Positions 43,661-54,540 of a stretch of DNA of 64,000 bases are shown here, one piece after another. A program made the translations under genes and the position numbers. Source of the DNA: Chlorokybus atmophyticus (lineage: Eukaryota > Streptophyta > Chlorokybophyceae > Chlorokybales > Chlorokybaceae); the NCBI GenBank assembly GCA_009103225.1, contig RHPI01003369.1, positions 317,500 to 381,499 of the forward strand, read 5' to 3'. The notes beneath the pieces are model-generated. The model ran no database searches. It saw only the letters and a program-made list of their open reading frames with translations, and was not told the origin of the DNA. Position 1 is the first letter of the stretch, and the number at the start of each line of letters is the position of its first letter.

Positions 43661-46600
43661 CTAGTAGCTCCTTCCCCAAAGCGCCCACTTCTTTGCTGGC
43701 TTTCCTGAAGCGAAGCAGACAGTGCCTGCAGAAAGCAAAACAGGGCAATAAAATCGTCAATTCACTCGCATAATAACTGCACTGATACACAGCCAAGAAC
43801 AGAACTTATAACACCTTCTTCAAGAGGGGGCTGTTCGAATGGCATGCACAATGTCTTCGCAGCGCCTCCCTCTCCTCCTTCACCACTGCGCTTCTTGACT
43901 TGCTCCTCCACCTCCTGCAAGAAGAGGCAGTGCACACATGTAAGGCATGTTGAACATGTATGAAGTGCCGATTGCATGTGTGTAATAGCATTAGATCTTT
44001 GTAAAATTTGTACACCAACACAACCTGAAAGACAGTTCTTTACCACAGCAGTACTGTACTTACCGGCTCGTCGCACCACGGCGCCATGACCATCTTCTTT
44101 GCATCCAGCGCGGGGATGAAATCCTTCCATTCGGTGACTTTCACGATGCTGTTGTCGCGCACTTCCACCGCCCTCTTCAGCAGGGTTGACTGGATCTCAT
44201 CCAGCAGCGCTTGGGACCGCTCCAGGAGGCTGTCCCAGGGCACTGTCTCCTTCTCACCCGTATCTCTCCGCACCAACACCACCTGCATGGCAATAATTAA
44301 AAACTTGCACATGTAGCAAGCGGCTTGTTTATTTGACAAAGTGTACAGGAGTATAGTCGTATACTAGAAACTGCATATGCAGAAGTCTCAGTCTTCCAAC
44401 CTCTTGATATCGATAACACATCACGAGAACACTTCAAATTGAGAACCTGGAGAAGACTATATATTTTGCAAGTGAGTGTCTCTTGTTTAATAATGACCCT
44501 TAACTACAAGACTCTCAAACCTTCAACCCCGAACAATCTCATAACGTTCAAATAATGTGTCATTATCATAGAGAACGCACCTGTTGGGATGCGAGGTCAC
44601 GCGGGCCGATTTCGCATCGGATGGGGACTCCCTTCAGCTCCCAGTGGTTGTACTTCCACCCCGGGGTGTAGTTCTCCCTCGCGTCCAGCTTTGTCCTGAC
44701 GCCCTTCTCTTCCAGCTTCTTCGCCCAGTCTGAGGCCGCTTGCACCAGCGCATCACGGTCCTTGTCTTTGAAAGGGATGGGTATCACAACAACCTGATCA
44801 TATGTGAGAACCAACCTTACTTAGTCGTTGACTCAACCACATGACAGTTAAGCTTGCTCACGTACAAGCAACATGTGCCTGATGGACATGTGCTGCAGAT
44901 TGCAAGCACAGAGCTTGCAGCGCAAACAGATGTTGTGCATGCAGTCGCATACACACTATACCTGCACGGGAGCTATTCGCGGGGGCAGAACAAGGCCCTT
45001 ATCATCGCTGTGGACCATGACCATGACGCCAATCTGTCGCATCAGCAAGCATGAGACAAGCGCACGAGCACTTGTACTGGTTGGCAGTTGCAATGACTGA
45101 CCGTGCGAGTGGTCAGGCCCCAAGAGTTTTGCCACGGTAACTGTCTGTCGCCACTCAATGACTCGAACTCTATGTGGAACATCTTTGCAAAATTTTGCCC
45201 CAAACAATGGCTAGTAGCCCCCTGTCACAAAAAGGTGCTTAGTCAGAAGGCATGTACACGCGTATTGCCACGTGGTGTTGATGGGTGTACCTGAATGCCT
45301 CTGCCTGTGCTTGGGATGAATGCCTCCACTGTGGTTGTGTACAGTCCTCCCGCAAATTTTTCCTTCTCTGACTTGATCCCTTTGATGACGGGTACTGCGA
45401 GCAGCTCCTCATAGACTTTTCTGTACAGCTCCAGTACATCAAGCACCTCTGCGTCTGCCTCCTCCTTAGTGGCAAAGACAGTGTGTCCCTCCTGCCACAG
45501 GAACTCTCTCGAGCGTATGAACGGCGTGGGGTGCTTGAACTCCCACCTCACAACATTATTCCACTGGTTGATCTTCAGCGGGAGGTCGCGGTGGGATCGG
45601 ATCCAGCTGGCGTACGCCGGATACATCACCGTTTCAGACGTGGGACGCACTGCAATAGGTACTTCCAACTCACTTTGACCTGATTTTGTCACCCACGCAA
45701 CTTCGGGTGCGAAACCCTCGACATGGTCTTTTTCTGCGGTGAGTGCACGCTCCGACACAAAGAGTGGGAAGTAAGCGTTCTCCACGCCCATGCGCTTGAT
45801 GGCCGCGTCGATGAAGTCGCGGATGCGCTCCCAGATGGCGTATGACCAAGGACGCAAGATGTAGCAACCGGACACGTCGTAGTAATCGATCATCTCGCCG
45901 GCAGTCACGACCTCAGAGTACCAACGACCAAAATCGTCATCTTTCTTCACGCTCAAACCAAGCTGAGTCTCCTTCTTAACCTGAACGCCAGCACACAGGC
46001 AAGTGCTTCAGTGCCAGCAACACAGCTGACTGCTGCTTTCTGCCGATAGTCAGGTTGTTGTTGTCATCGTCGTTGTTGTTATTGTTATTGTTCGGTGCAG
46101 TATGCATGTATGGCAACATACAACCGCGCCAGTACACAATTGCTAAGACGTACTGTCTTGCACACGCATAGCTAGCAGACATTTGTCACATGCATGCATT
46201 CAATGCCACAACGCCAATCAAATCACTTGTAACAGCACAGCTGCTGGCGAACCTGTAATGGATGCATGCATTGTGTGTTTATGCCATTTATTCATGTTCG
46301 TTTTGCATGGATACAATGATCTTCACCTGCTGTTGTCGCAATCACCAGCACACCGCAAGGCCCTACCCATAATGCTGAGCATGTGTATTGCTCGTCAACT
46401 GACAGAGCTGAACCATTGCTGACAATATGCTCTCCCACCTTGCACCACCACAGATGCAAGAGTGGGAGTGGTGTAACAGGCGGGATGACTGTTGCCACAA
46501 GCAGCGTTGATGCTTGCATTGGACTTTTGCTAGTTGATTGAAGCAAGCAAGCCAGCATTACCTCTTTCTTCGCCGACTGCCCTGCTCCCTGAGCAGGCTT

Positions 46601-46777
46601 GTTCTCCTTTTTCTCCTTCTTCTCTTTCTTCTCCTTCTCCTTTCGCTCCTTCTTTTCCCTCTTCGCAGCGTCCTCGCTAGCTGGCACGGCGGCGGCGGCG
46701 TTGGCGGAGGTCGCACCGTTGCCGTCCTCCTGAGGGCTAGCAGGTACCACCTGAGGCTCCTCCGTGGCGCTCGCCAT
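43661..46777 (-). CDS. ProRS: Prolyl-tRNA synthetase, cytosolic eukaryotic type
   Basis: A class II synthetase that charges tRNA-Pro with proline in the cytosol. Eight exons (46777-46562, 45980-45291, 45221-45102, 45033-44962, 44793-44581, 44282-44064, 43914-43815, 43725-43661) total 1,695 nt (564 aa). An N-terminal Lys/Glu-rich segment made of EKKEK-type repeats precedes the catalytic core: [69 protein letters not shown] (read in parts), [24 protein letters not shown] and the anticodon-binding region [12 protein letters not shown]. The C-terminal domain ends ALWGRSY, the Tyr terminus of archaeal/eukaryotic-type ProRS. No transit peptide is seen. Its start codon is 155 bases from that of the divergent RPA34-like gene. 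Confidence 0.95.
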
Positions 46778-46932
46778 GGCACCACCGACAAGGACGACAC
46801 GGACGCCCACGCCGTCGCCCACACTGCCGCCGCCGCTGCTGCAGCTGCAAATGTTGCCTACAAGCGCCAATACATCATCTAGGCGGCGGCGGAGGCGGCG
46901 GCGGGGTGCTTGTCGGTGTCGTCGTTGTCAGC
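46778..46932. promoter_or_regulatory. Bidirectional promoter between ProRS and RPA34-like gene
   Basis: Only 155 GC-rich bases separate the two divergent start codons. They consist mostly of GCC/GGC triplet runs. A shared core promoter is inferred from spacing; no TATA box or known site is visible. Confidence 0.55.
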
Positions 46933-48580
46933 ATGGTCGTCCGGGCCGACAAGGCGCTGGCGGTAGCAGAGCAGACGGAGCCCGCCGTCCTCCGCAGGGT
47001 GGAGGTGCCCAGAGCGCTGGTGCCTTACGCCGCCTCCTGCGTGCCAGCCGTAGCTTCAGCTGCTGATGCTGCGGCTGCCGCTGGTCACGACAGGGACGAG
47101 GACGAGGAGGAGGAGCATGATGAGGATGCCAAGCATCAACAGCAGCAGCTGGCTTCGACCTCCGGGCGGGGAGAGAAAGAGCTCTGGTTGCTGCAGCTGC
47201 CTAACAAGGTGCACTGGCCTTCATGTGTTATATTATCTTTGATGTCAGCATGGGGAGTGTGGCAAGTTACTACAAAGTGCACCATGCTTAATTTGTTCGG
47301 CAAGTGAAGCGCAATGGGCCAATGCTCGTTTGCATTGCTGCTTGGCGTGCATGCTTAGATGCTTTGTGAGAACCGTGTGCCTTGTGCTCTCCGCTGTTGT
47401 CTCGAAGTTAATTGCTGCCATTCACATTGCATGCAATGTTTGCTGGTGCGAATGTGTTCAGCAAAGACAATGACAGCCTTCTCGCGCTTGTGGCATATGC
47501 AGCTTCCGCTCAGTAAGCTTCAGGGCATGCGATGGAAGATGGAGTCTACTATGGATGGCGCAGGAAGACTAGGCAGCTTTGAGCATGAAGGCAAGGGACC
47601 ACACTCGCATGCACACACACACACACACACGTGCACACACGCGCATACACATCAGGTGCATACGCATGCGTGAGTGTCTGCCTTCATTTGGTAGCATTGC
47701 GTGTGCGCTCACGCGTGTATGTGTTGTGACGTTGTGCTTGTTACTCGCTTTTCCAACCGCTCACGTTCTACAAACACAGGTGTTCATTATGCCCTATCGC
47801 AAACAGATCCCGCCTTCGCCGAGCCGCTGCATGCTGTGCTTGCCATGGGCGACAAGGCAGCTGCGTGTAAGCTTGCGCATGTTTAGTACGGCTATCTTTT
47901 CATATGTTGTTGACCGCGATTGTGTGTGGTTCGCTCTCGCAGGTAGGCGAGTTAATCGTCACGTCTGCGTCACGTTAAGTCCTCCCCCGGACATGCACGC
48001 CCTGCTACCTCTCACCAACAACACAACCACACACACAACAGCACGGGACTCAGCCCCACCTTTGGCCCTGCCAGATGTTGGTGGATCAGCTTCAGCACCC
48101 TCCGGTGAGCAGCATAGCACTTCACATCTTAGTGCATACGCGTTGCACTGGAATGTGTGCTTGTGAGCGTGCGTGAGGCTTGGAAGCCAGTGCCCTGTGT
48201 GTCAATCACCCATCTTAATTTGTTCATTTTACTTTATCATATGTATTCAATGCACGTGTACAGAGCCCTCAGCCAAGCGGCAAAAGCGGTCGAGTGAGGC
48301 CGGCATGCAGCAAGACTCTGGCACGCCACTCAAGAAGAAGAAGAAGTCTATTGCAACTGCATCTGCAACAGAAGCTGCGCAGGCAGTCAACAACAGCAAC
48401 AACCCAATGCGGCCCTCATCATCATCGCCGTCCGTGCAGTCGGGCGGGGTGAAGAAGCCGATGGGGCAAGCGCAGCAGAGGACTTTAAGCGAGAAGATGA
48501 CAACAACTGTTGAGGCCAAGCATGCGGAAGGTGCTGGCAGGCTACAAAGGATGCAGGGCAAGCGTAAAGGTAAAGGCTGA
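46933..48580 (+). CDS. Putative RNA polymerase I subunit RPA34/PAF49-like
   Basis: RPA34.5/PAF49 pairs with RPA49 in RNA polymerase I and supports rRNA synthesis. The match is weak and based on pattern. Five exons (46933-47208, 47503-47590, 47780-47866, 47943-48104, 48264-48580) total 930 nt (309 aa). After a low-complexity, acidic N-terminal part comes KELWLLQLPNK followed by LPLSKLQGM, like the WLIQLP..L..LKG opening of RPA34 domains. VHYALSQTD and a Thr/Pro-rich stretch follow. The C-terminus is Lys/Ser-rich with nuclear-localisation-like clusters (KRQKR, KKKKK, GKRKGKG), as in RPA34 proteins. The donor after exon 2 is GC (AAG|gcaagg). It could instead be an unrelated lysine-rich nuclear protein. 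Confidence 0.5.
47607..47650. repeat. CA microsatellite in intron of the RPA34-like gene
   Basis: A CA run with interspersed CG lies in the second intron, just after the GC donor at 47591. Confidence 0.9.
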
Positions 48581-49205
48581 GAATCCGCAGAAGCTCAAAA
48601 CATAGAACATTATCGTTGTGAACCTGCATGCTGCCTAAGAATGTGCGCCAACAGTGTGCGGAGAGTGGGCTCATCGATCAGATTTGCATCCACTATTATG
48701 CAACATCAACATAAAGTTCTAGCTTGTATCTGCAGCCAAGTTGTTTGATCTGCACATGTTGCAACCGACACGACCTATGTGACTGTCCATCCCTTATTGC
48801 AAAATTGCCATCATGGAGAGGTGCTGTAATGATTGGTGGGGACACCGCGGTGGTCAGCAAGTGGAATTTTGCTGCAATGTGTGCAGCTTCTGGGAGAACT
48901 TTGGGCTAGCAAACAACAGCACACACGTTGCGCGCGCACAACAGCATGTCATATATCACGTACACTGGTGAGCAACATCAACAGCAGCCAACAATAGCTA
49001 ACTGGCGCATAACTCGCACCACCCACAGGTATTTGTCGTGGTTCTGACACAGCTCCGCGCCGGAGGACACACACCAGTTTAGTTGATCAGTCTCTTCATG
49101 CAAATCAGCCCACCTCTGGCACATGAGCAACCAAAAACTTGGACTTCAACTGTAATTGTAATTACATGAGTCAACAGGGATGTATTGCATACATCAGAAA
49201 GCACT
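48581..49205. other. Intergenic, convergent 3' ends
   Basis: This spacer lies between the RPA34-like stop codon and the oligopeptidase stop codon. I see no gene in it. Confidence 0.55.
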
Positions 49206-52200
49206 TCACGCTGCTGCAGGCTGCAAGAGGCCACTATGACGCAGCAGAGGCTCAGTGGAGGGCTCGCGGCCGCGGAAGTCTTTGAACACGTCCATAGGGG
49301 CCCGACCACCGCCCATGCCAAGGACGGTATCGCGGAACCTGCGACCGGTCTCCTCCACTTTCTTCTCGTCGTCCAGGCCGACGTCCTCGAAAGCCGAGAA
49401 GGCGTCCGCCGACAACACTTCCGCCCACTTGTAGCTGTAGTAACCGGCAGAATACCCGCCTGCGTGCCAATGTGCGTGTGAGTTCTGCTGTGAATTGACT
49501 GAGTTGAGGTCAAGTGTGTGAAGAAGACACTCACCAGCGAATATGTGCGAGAAGCCACAAAGGAAGCGGTCTTCGGGAATGGGAGGCATGACCATAGTCT
49601 TGGCTGCAACAGCCCTCTCAACATCATACACTGATTGGCTGCCGCCAGGGATGTAGTTCGCGTGCAACTCCAGATCAGTCATGGCGAAATGCAATTGCCT
49701 CATCATCATGCTTCCAGCACGGTACGTACGGGCCGCCTGCGAATACACAAGTCCACACATACACCTTGAGCATATGCAGAACACACATATCCTACACATC
49801 ACCCGGTTACCCAGCTGGGTACCCAGCTGGCAACGTACCGAGAGTTTGTTAAACACATCCTCTGGAAGTGTCTCGCCAGTCTCCACATGCTTGGCGAGCG
49901 ACAGCAATGTTGGCTTGTGGTAGCACCAATTCTCCATGAACTGGGATGGGAGTTCCACAGCATCCCACTCCACGCCTCGGATGCCAGCCACCATGCCCTC
50001 CTCCTGCTTGGTGAGCATGTGCTGTAGGGCATGCCCAAACTCGTGGAAGAGCGTCTCAACCTCGCGGAAAGTCATCAGAGAGGGCTTGTCGCCGATGGGA
50101 GGGGAGCCGTTGCAGACCATGTGTGCGACGGGGAGGCGAACAGACTTGCCATCGGGAGCGAGCAACCGGCTGCGCCCTACAACTTCGTCCATCCACGCAC
50201 CACCGCGCTTCTCCTCAGGACGAGAGTAAGGGTCCTATTTTGCCAGTATGAGTGTGAGCGCAGGTTGCAGGTGGTCAACACTTGGTGGGTGTGGGTACCA
50301 ACATGCGTAGTGTTGTCTGTAGGTTAGCGTACCAGGTAGAAGTTGGCAACAGGTGTGCCGCTGTTGTCTGCGACGCGGAAAAAGCGCGTGTCCGGGTGCC
50401 AGATGGGTGCTTCGCCATCAGCAGGCTCAATCTTGACGCCAAAGAGTCTGGAGGCCAGACCGAACAGGCCGTCGAGGACGCGCGGGAGAGAGAAGTATGG
50501 CCGCAGGGCTTCCTCGTTGATGTCAAACTTGGCCTCACGCATGCGCTCGGCCCAATATGTGACATCCCATTGGCGAAGATCTTCAGTGAAACCGCGCTCC
50601 TTCGCAAAGGCCTTCAGCTCGTCAAGCTCTGCACGTATGCAGCACGAACGTCAAATCACACAATGAACACGTAAGGCTACTTTTGCGCAAGTGCACAGTC
50701 AAAAAGTCCCCAATTCACGGACCTTGAACAGCTGCATCCCAAGAAGCAGAGCGCAGCTCTTCAAGCAGCTGTACAGCCTTGTCATAAGTGGCCATCTTGC
50801 TTGCTAGACTCACCTATTCACATTGCTTCCAGTCAGCACAAACAACAAATAACCTTTTAAGACTGCACACTGCAAAGAATACCTCAGCATGATTTGGGTA
50901 ACCAAGCAGCTGTGCACGCTCGCGTTTCAATGCCAGCGTCTTTTCAATAAGTGGTGTATTGTCCAGCTCGCCAGATGAAGCCCGAGTTAAGAATGCTCGG
51001 TACAACTCTTCACGCAGAGCTCGGTCCTGCATACCAGCATATCAGCACATGTCTGCGGCTCAACCTGACCTGCATAGGTACACACTATACTGATAACCTG
51101 TAGAAGCTAACCTCTGCATGCTGCATGACAGGCATGTAGCTGGGGTAGTCCAGGGTGATGACCCAAGGACCCTCCTCAGGAGTGGCGTTCTCGTGTCCAT
51201 TGGCCTTTGCGGTCTGCGCTGCCAGTCCCAGAGCTGACGGCGGCAGCCCCTTCACCTCCTCCTTCTTGGTCAGAGTCTTTTTGAAAGCCTTGGTGGCGTC
51301 CAGCAGATGGTTGGAAAACTCGGTCGACAGCTGTATAAGACAATCAGGTCAGCTGTGCAGCACTGAAGTGACAATCACCAGGTGCGACACTTGGGCCATT
51401 TACACGTAAATTAGTAGTGCAGGTGCAGGTAACTATTCCACATCAGACTCAACCTGAAGAGACTTGTAGCACGCTTGCGCAAAGGCAGCCAGACTGGACA
51501 CAGACTCAAAACATGCTGCTCGCACGCAAAAGACACTATGTGTGCACTGTGTGACAATGCACTCTGCACTTCTCTCCTATGCATACGGATACTGGTTGCA
51601 GCAGTGTGCCCTGCATAGACAATGTCATATACCTGCGCGAGGTCTTGCTGGATCTCATTAAAGCGCTCCTTGGATGCTCCTTCCAGCGCCACACCACCCA
51701 GCTCAGCCTCCCTCAACTCCGCTGCAACACAGGATTGCGTTCAGCAATGTAACCAAACCCAACCACTCGATAACAACATGTCAATTGAAGAAAGCAACCA
51801 AAGCAATCTTCCGTACTTACAGTCTACTGCACGGCGTTGAGCCTCACTGAGCTCAGCATGTCCATCCCTCAGCGCCTTCCAGGCCTCATAGATTGGTCGG
51901 CTCTGCGCCATCTTGAGGGACAGCTTCACGCGCTCAGGCTGAACCGTCTCAACAGCTTTGCGGAGAGCCTCACTGTCGCGCACGGCCTTGAGGTGAGTCA
52001 CGGCGCCCCACGCCACAGCCAGACGATCCGACATGCGCTCCAGCGGCTCGGCCAGACCCGACCATGTGGGCTCTGGATTGGCCTCCAGCGACTCAAACTC
52101 TGCAGTCTGTTACAACAGGCAGAGGAGTAGGTAAGTGCATGCTCCCCGGGAAGGAAACAACATACTGCTCAGCTTGAGACGCACACAGTTGCTGCTCTGC

Positions 52201-52931
52201 ATGCAAAAGGATGTTTGCCTGCTTCGACTAGTTGAGTAAGCTGCATGTGCGATTGTCACTAGAGCATTGTGTCTCAACTTGCAACAAGGACGGCTGCAAC
52301 ACCAGCCAGAGCTGAGCAACTACACAAAGCAGCATTGTGGCTGCGGAGGAATGTGCTTGTGTGGCTGCTAGCATCATATGACACTGCTACAATTCCTGAA
52401 CACTTGTTCTAAATATCGACTATTGCTTGACACTAAGTTGGTTGTGTGAGTTTGCCAATGCTTGCCAGTGAAATTGTAATGTCTCACCAGCTCGTCCATA
52501 ATCTGGCGAATGCCTGGAACGACATGCTCGGCCTTGATCTTGTCAAAAGGCGGGAACACGTAGTGGCCAACGAGAGGGTTCTCCTCGTAGGCGGCGGCGT
52601 CGGCAGGCTTCTCTGCTGCCGCAGGAGTAGCGGTGGCAGCTGTCGCCATCCTCGCTGCTGCTAAGGACGACGACGACGACAAGGACGGCGTGAACCTGGA
52701 CGAGGAGAGTGACGCAGAGGAGGAAAGAGCAGCTGCCCTGCGGCGGAGAAGCGACGGCAGGCGAGGGGCAGCGCACAGGCGTGGCGCAGAGCGAGCGGCT
52801 GTGGCTGCGCCGGCAGAGAACAACGACACGGACGACGACTGCAACAGAGGCGAAGCCGTGCGCAGGGAGCAGGCGCCCATGTGGAAGAACAGCACTGACC
52901 ACAACGCCGCAGACAGCGCTGCCACCCGCAT
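49206..52931 (-). CDS. OOP: Oligopeptidase A, M3 family (organellar oligopeptidase/TOP)
   Basis: A zinc metallopeptidase of family M3 that degrades short peptides, including cleaved presequences in plastids and mitochondria. Ten exons (52931-52488, 52106-51821, 51721-51633, 51330-51112, 51026-50883, 50813-50723, 50628-50333, 50234-49839, 49736-49535, 49459-49206) total 2,421 nt (806 aa; Arabidopsis OOP 791). The first ~95 residues are rich in Ser/Ala/Arg and resemble a targeting peptide; an internal Met at 95 begins a protein like the cytosolic form. The active site HEFGH is at about 587-591, with the third zinc ligand Glu at ~617 in VELPSQF. Further family blocks are [53 protein letters not shown] and [21 protein letters not shown]. 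Confidence 0.95.
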
Positions 52932-53760
52932 GCAAGCTGCCGACCGCTGCTCTGCCTGTGCTCGTTGCTTACGTGGCCGTCTACCGTGGCGACGACACTG
53001 TCAGTATCATTGGATAGACCTCCCGCGTTATGAGCATATCTCTTACAGGTAGTGTCGGCAGCTTCTCGATTTTAAACATTTTGAAGATTAAAAAGCTGTG
53101 TGAAGTGTAAGATCTGACGCACAATGATGAAATCCAGGGGAACCCACGAATGAACGATACCAGTCACTACTGAACCATTCTTTTTTATGCAATGCACATT
53201 CACTATTTAAGTGTACATCATTTGTTACGCTCAAGATGAATCAAGCGTCACTTATATCATCGCTTTTGATTCTTCAACCTTGATAAAATTATGTGAACAA
53301 TGCGCATGATATAAGTCACCATCGTGTTTTGCTTTGTGCATGAACTTCTACGAGTAGCAAGCTTTGATATTGCTTAATGAAAAGAGGAAGCACTTTATGC
53401 ATGTTAAATTACTTGGTCATTCGCAGTTTGATGTTCAAATATGAAGTACATTGTATCCATGTATGTGAACTTATAACTTATATATATGCTCAATAACTTT
53501 TAAGAGCGCTTCAAGCCCATAGGAGAATGCATCCTTAAAGTTGTAAACATTCATGTTATTGAACATATATATCATATATTATTATTGAATGATAACAATA
53601 AGATAAATCACTCACAGCGTTGCGCGCATACAAGTGCGAGAAGTAAATGCACATGTACATGCGAATGTACAAGCGGAACACGTGAAAATGATATGCACAG
53701 ATGCGAAGACCTGTGGGGCTAGTGCTAGCAGCGTGCTAGAATTGATGTAACACAATGCAG

Positions 53761-53865
53761 CCCCCCCCCCNNNNNNNNNNNNNNNNNNNNNNNNNNNNNN
53801 NNNNNNNNNNNNNNNNNNNNNNNNNNNNNNNNNNNNNNNNNNNNNNNNNNNNNNNNNNNNNNCCC
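53761..53865. other. Assembly gap bordered by poly(C)
   Basis: Ten C residues lead into 92 unknown bases (53771-53862), followed by CCC. It is the same situation as the poly(G) gap at 21474-21718, on the other strand. Confidence 0.95.
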
Positions 53866-54181
53866 TTATGATATATGCCCTGCTTTTTGCGCCTGCATTT
53901 ATTTTTGTGCTTGTGTTCGGGATTGCTACATGCATCTGGCATCTTTTGATCAGCCTACACCTGTGGTAGTAGAAGAGCGCGTAGTAAGTGACTAGGTGAG
54001 ATATAAGAGTAGACGTGCTCGGTGGTTGCACATGTGTGATCAAGGTGCATGTGCATGATATGTGGCAGTGCATGGTAATAATGAACATGTTGGATGAGTG
54101 CTAAGCATCTTGAAATGTGAGCAACATCAATAACAACACACATGCACGCATGCGCATGGTGCATGCCCGTGCAATGTCTAC

Positions 54182-54182
<1 letters not shown>

Positions 54183-54269
<87 letters not shown>

Positions 54270-54270
54270 N
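54183..54270. repeat. 87-base poly(C) homopolymer ending in an N
   Basis: An unbroken run of C from 54183 to 54269 ends at a single unknown base. The true length is uncertain. Confidence 0.9.
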
Positions 54271-54540
54271 CGCACACTCATGAACCAATATGCCGCACAT
54301 GTCTTGATGTACACCGATTGTATCTGTGATACATGAAGCAATGCGCACAATACTGTCACTGATAAATACTTCAACCTATACAATCGTTACCCTTCATGCT
54401 GCATACAAAGACACTATACTAGTAATAGGGCAACCTTCTACTTCTGCTACACCTGTTGCAGAATAACCATGGACTGCTGTGGAAGGCTTATGTGCCAAAT
54501 AGTCTTGAAGACCACCTTTTATGCTATGAACACAAGGCCA

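Larger units (their letters stand above)
52932..54540. other. AT-rich spacer with two poly(C) gaps
   Basis: This is intergenic sequence between the oligopeptidase start and the dynein stop. It is AT-rich apart from the poly(C) tracts. No gene is seen. Confidence 0.65.

Noticed and set aside
43191-43796. 201-codon minus-strand frame beyond the ProRS stop
   Set aside because: It runs in a different frame over the last ProRS exon and into the spacer, and has no homology; the true ProRS end (ALWGRSY) lies in the other frame.
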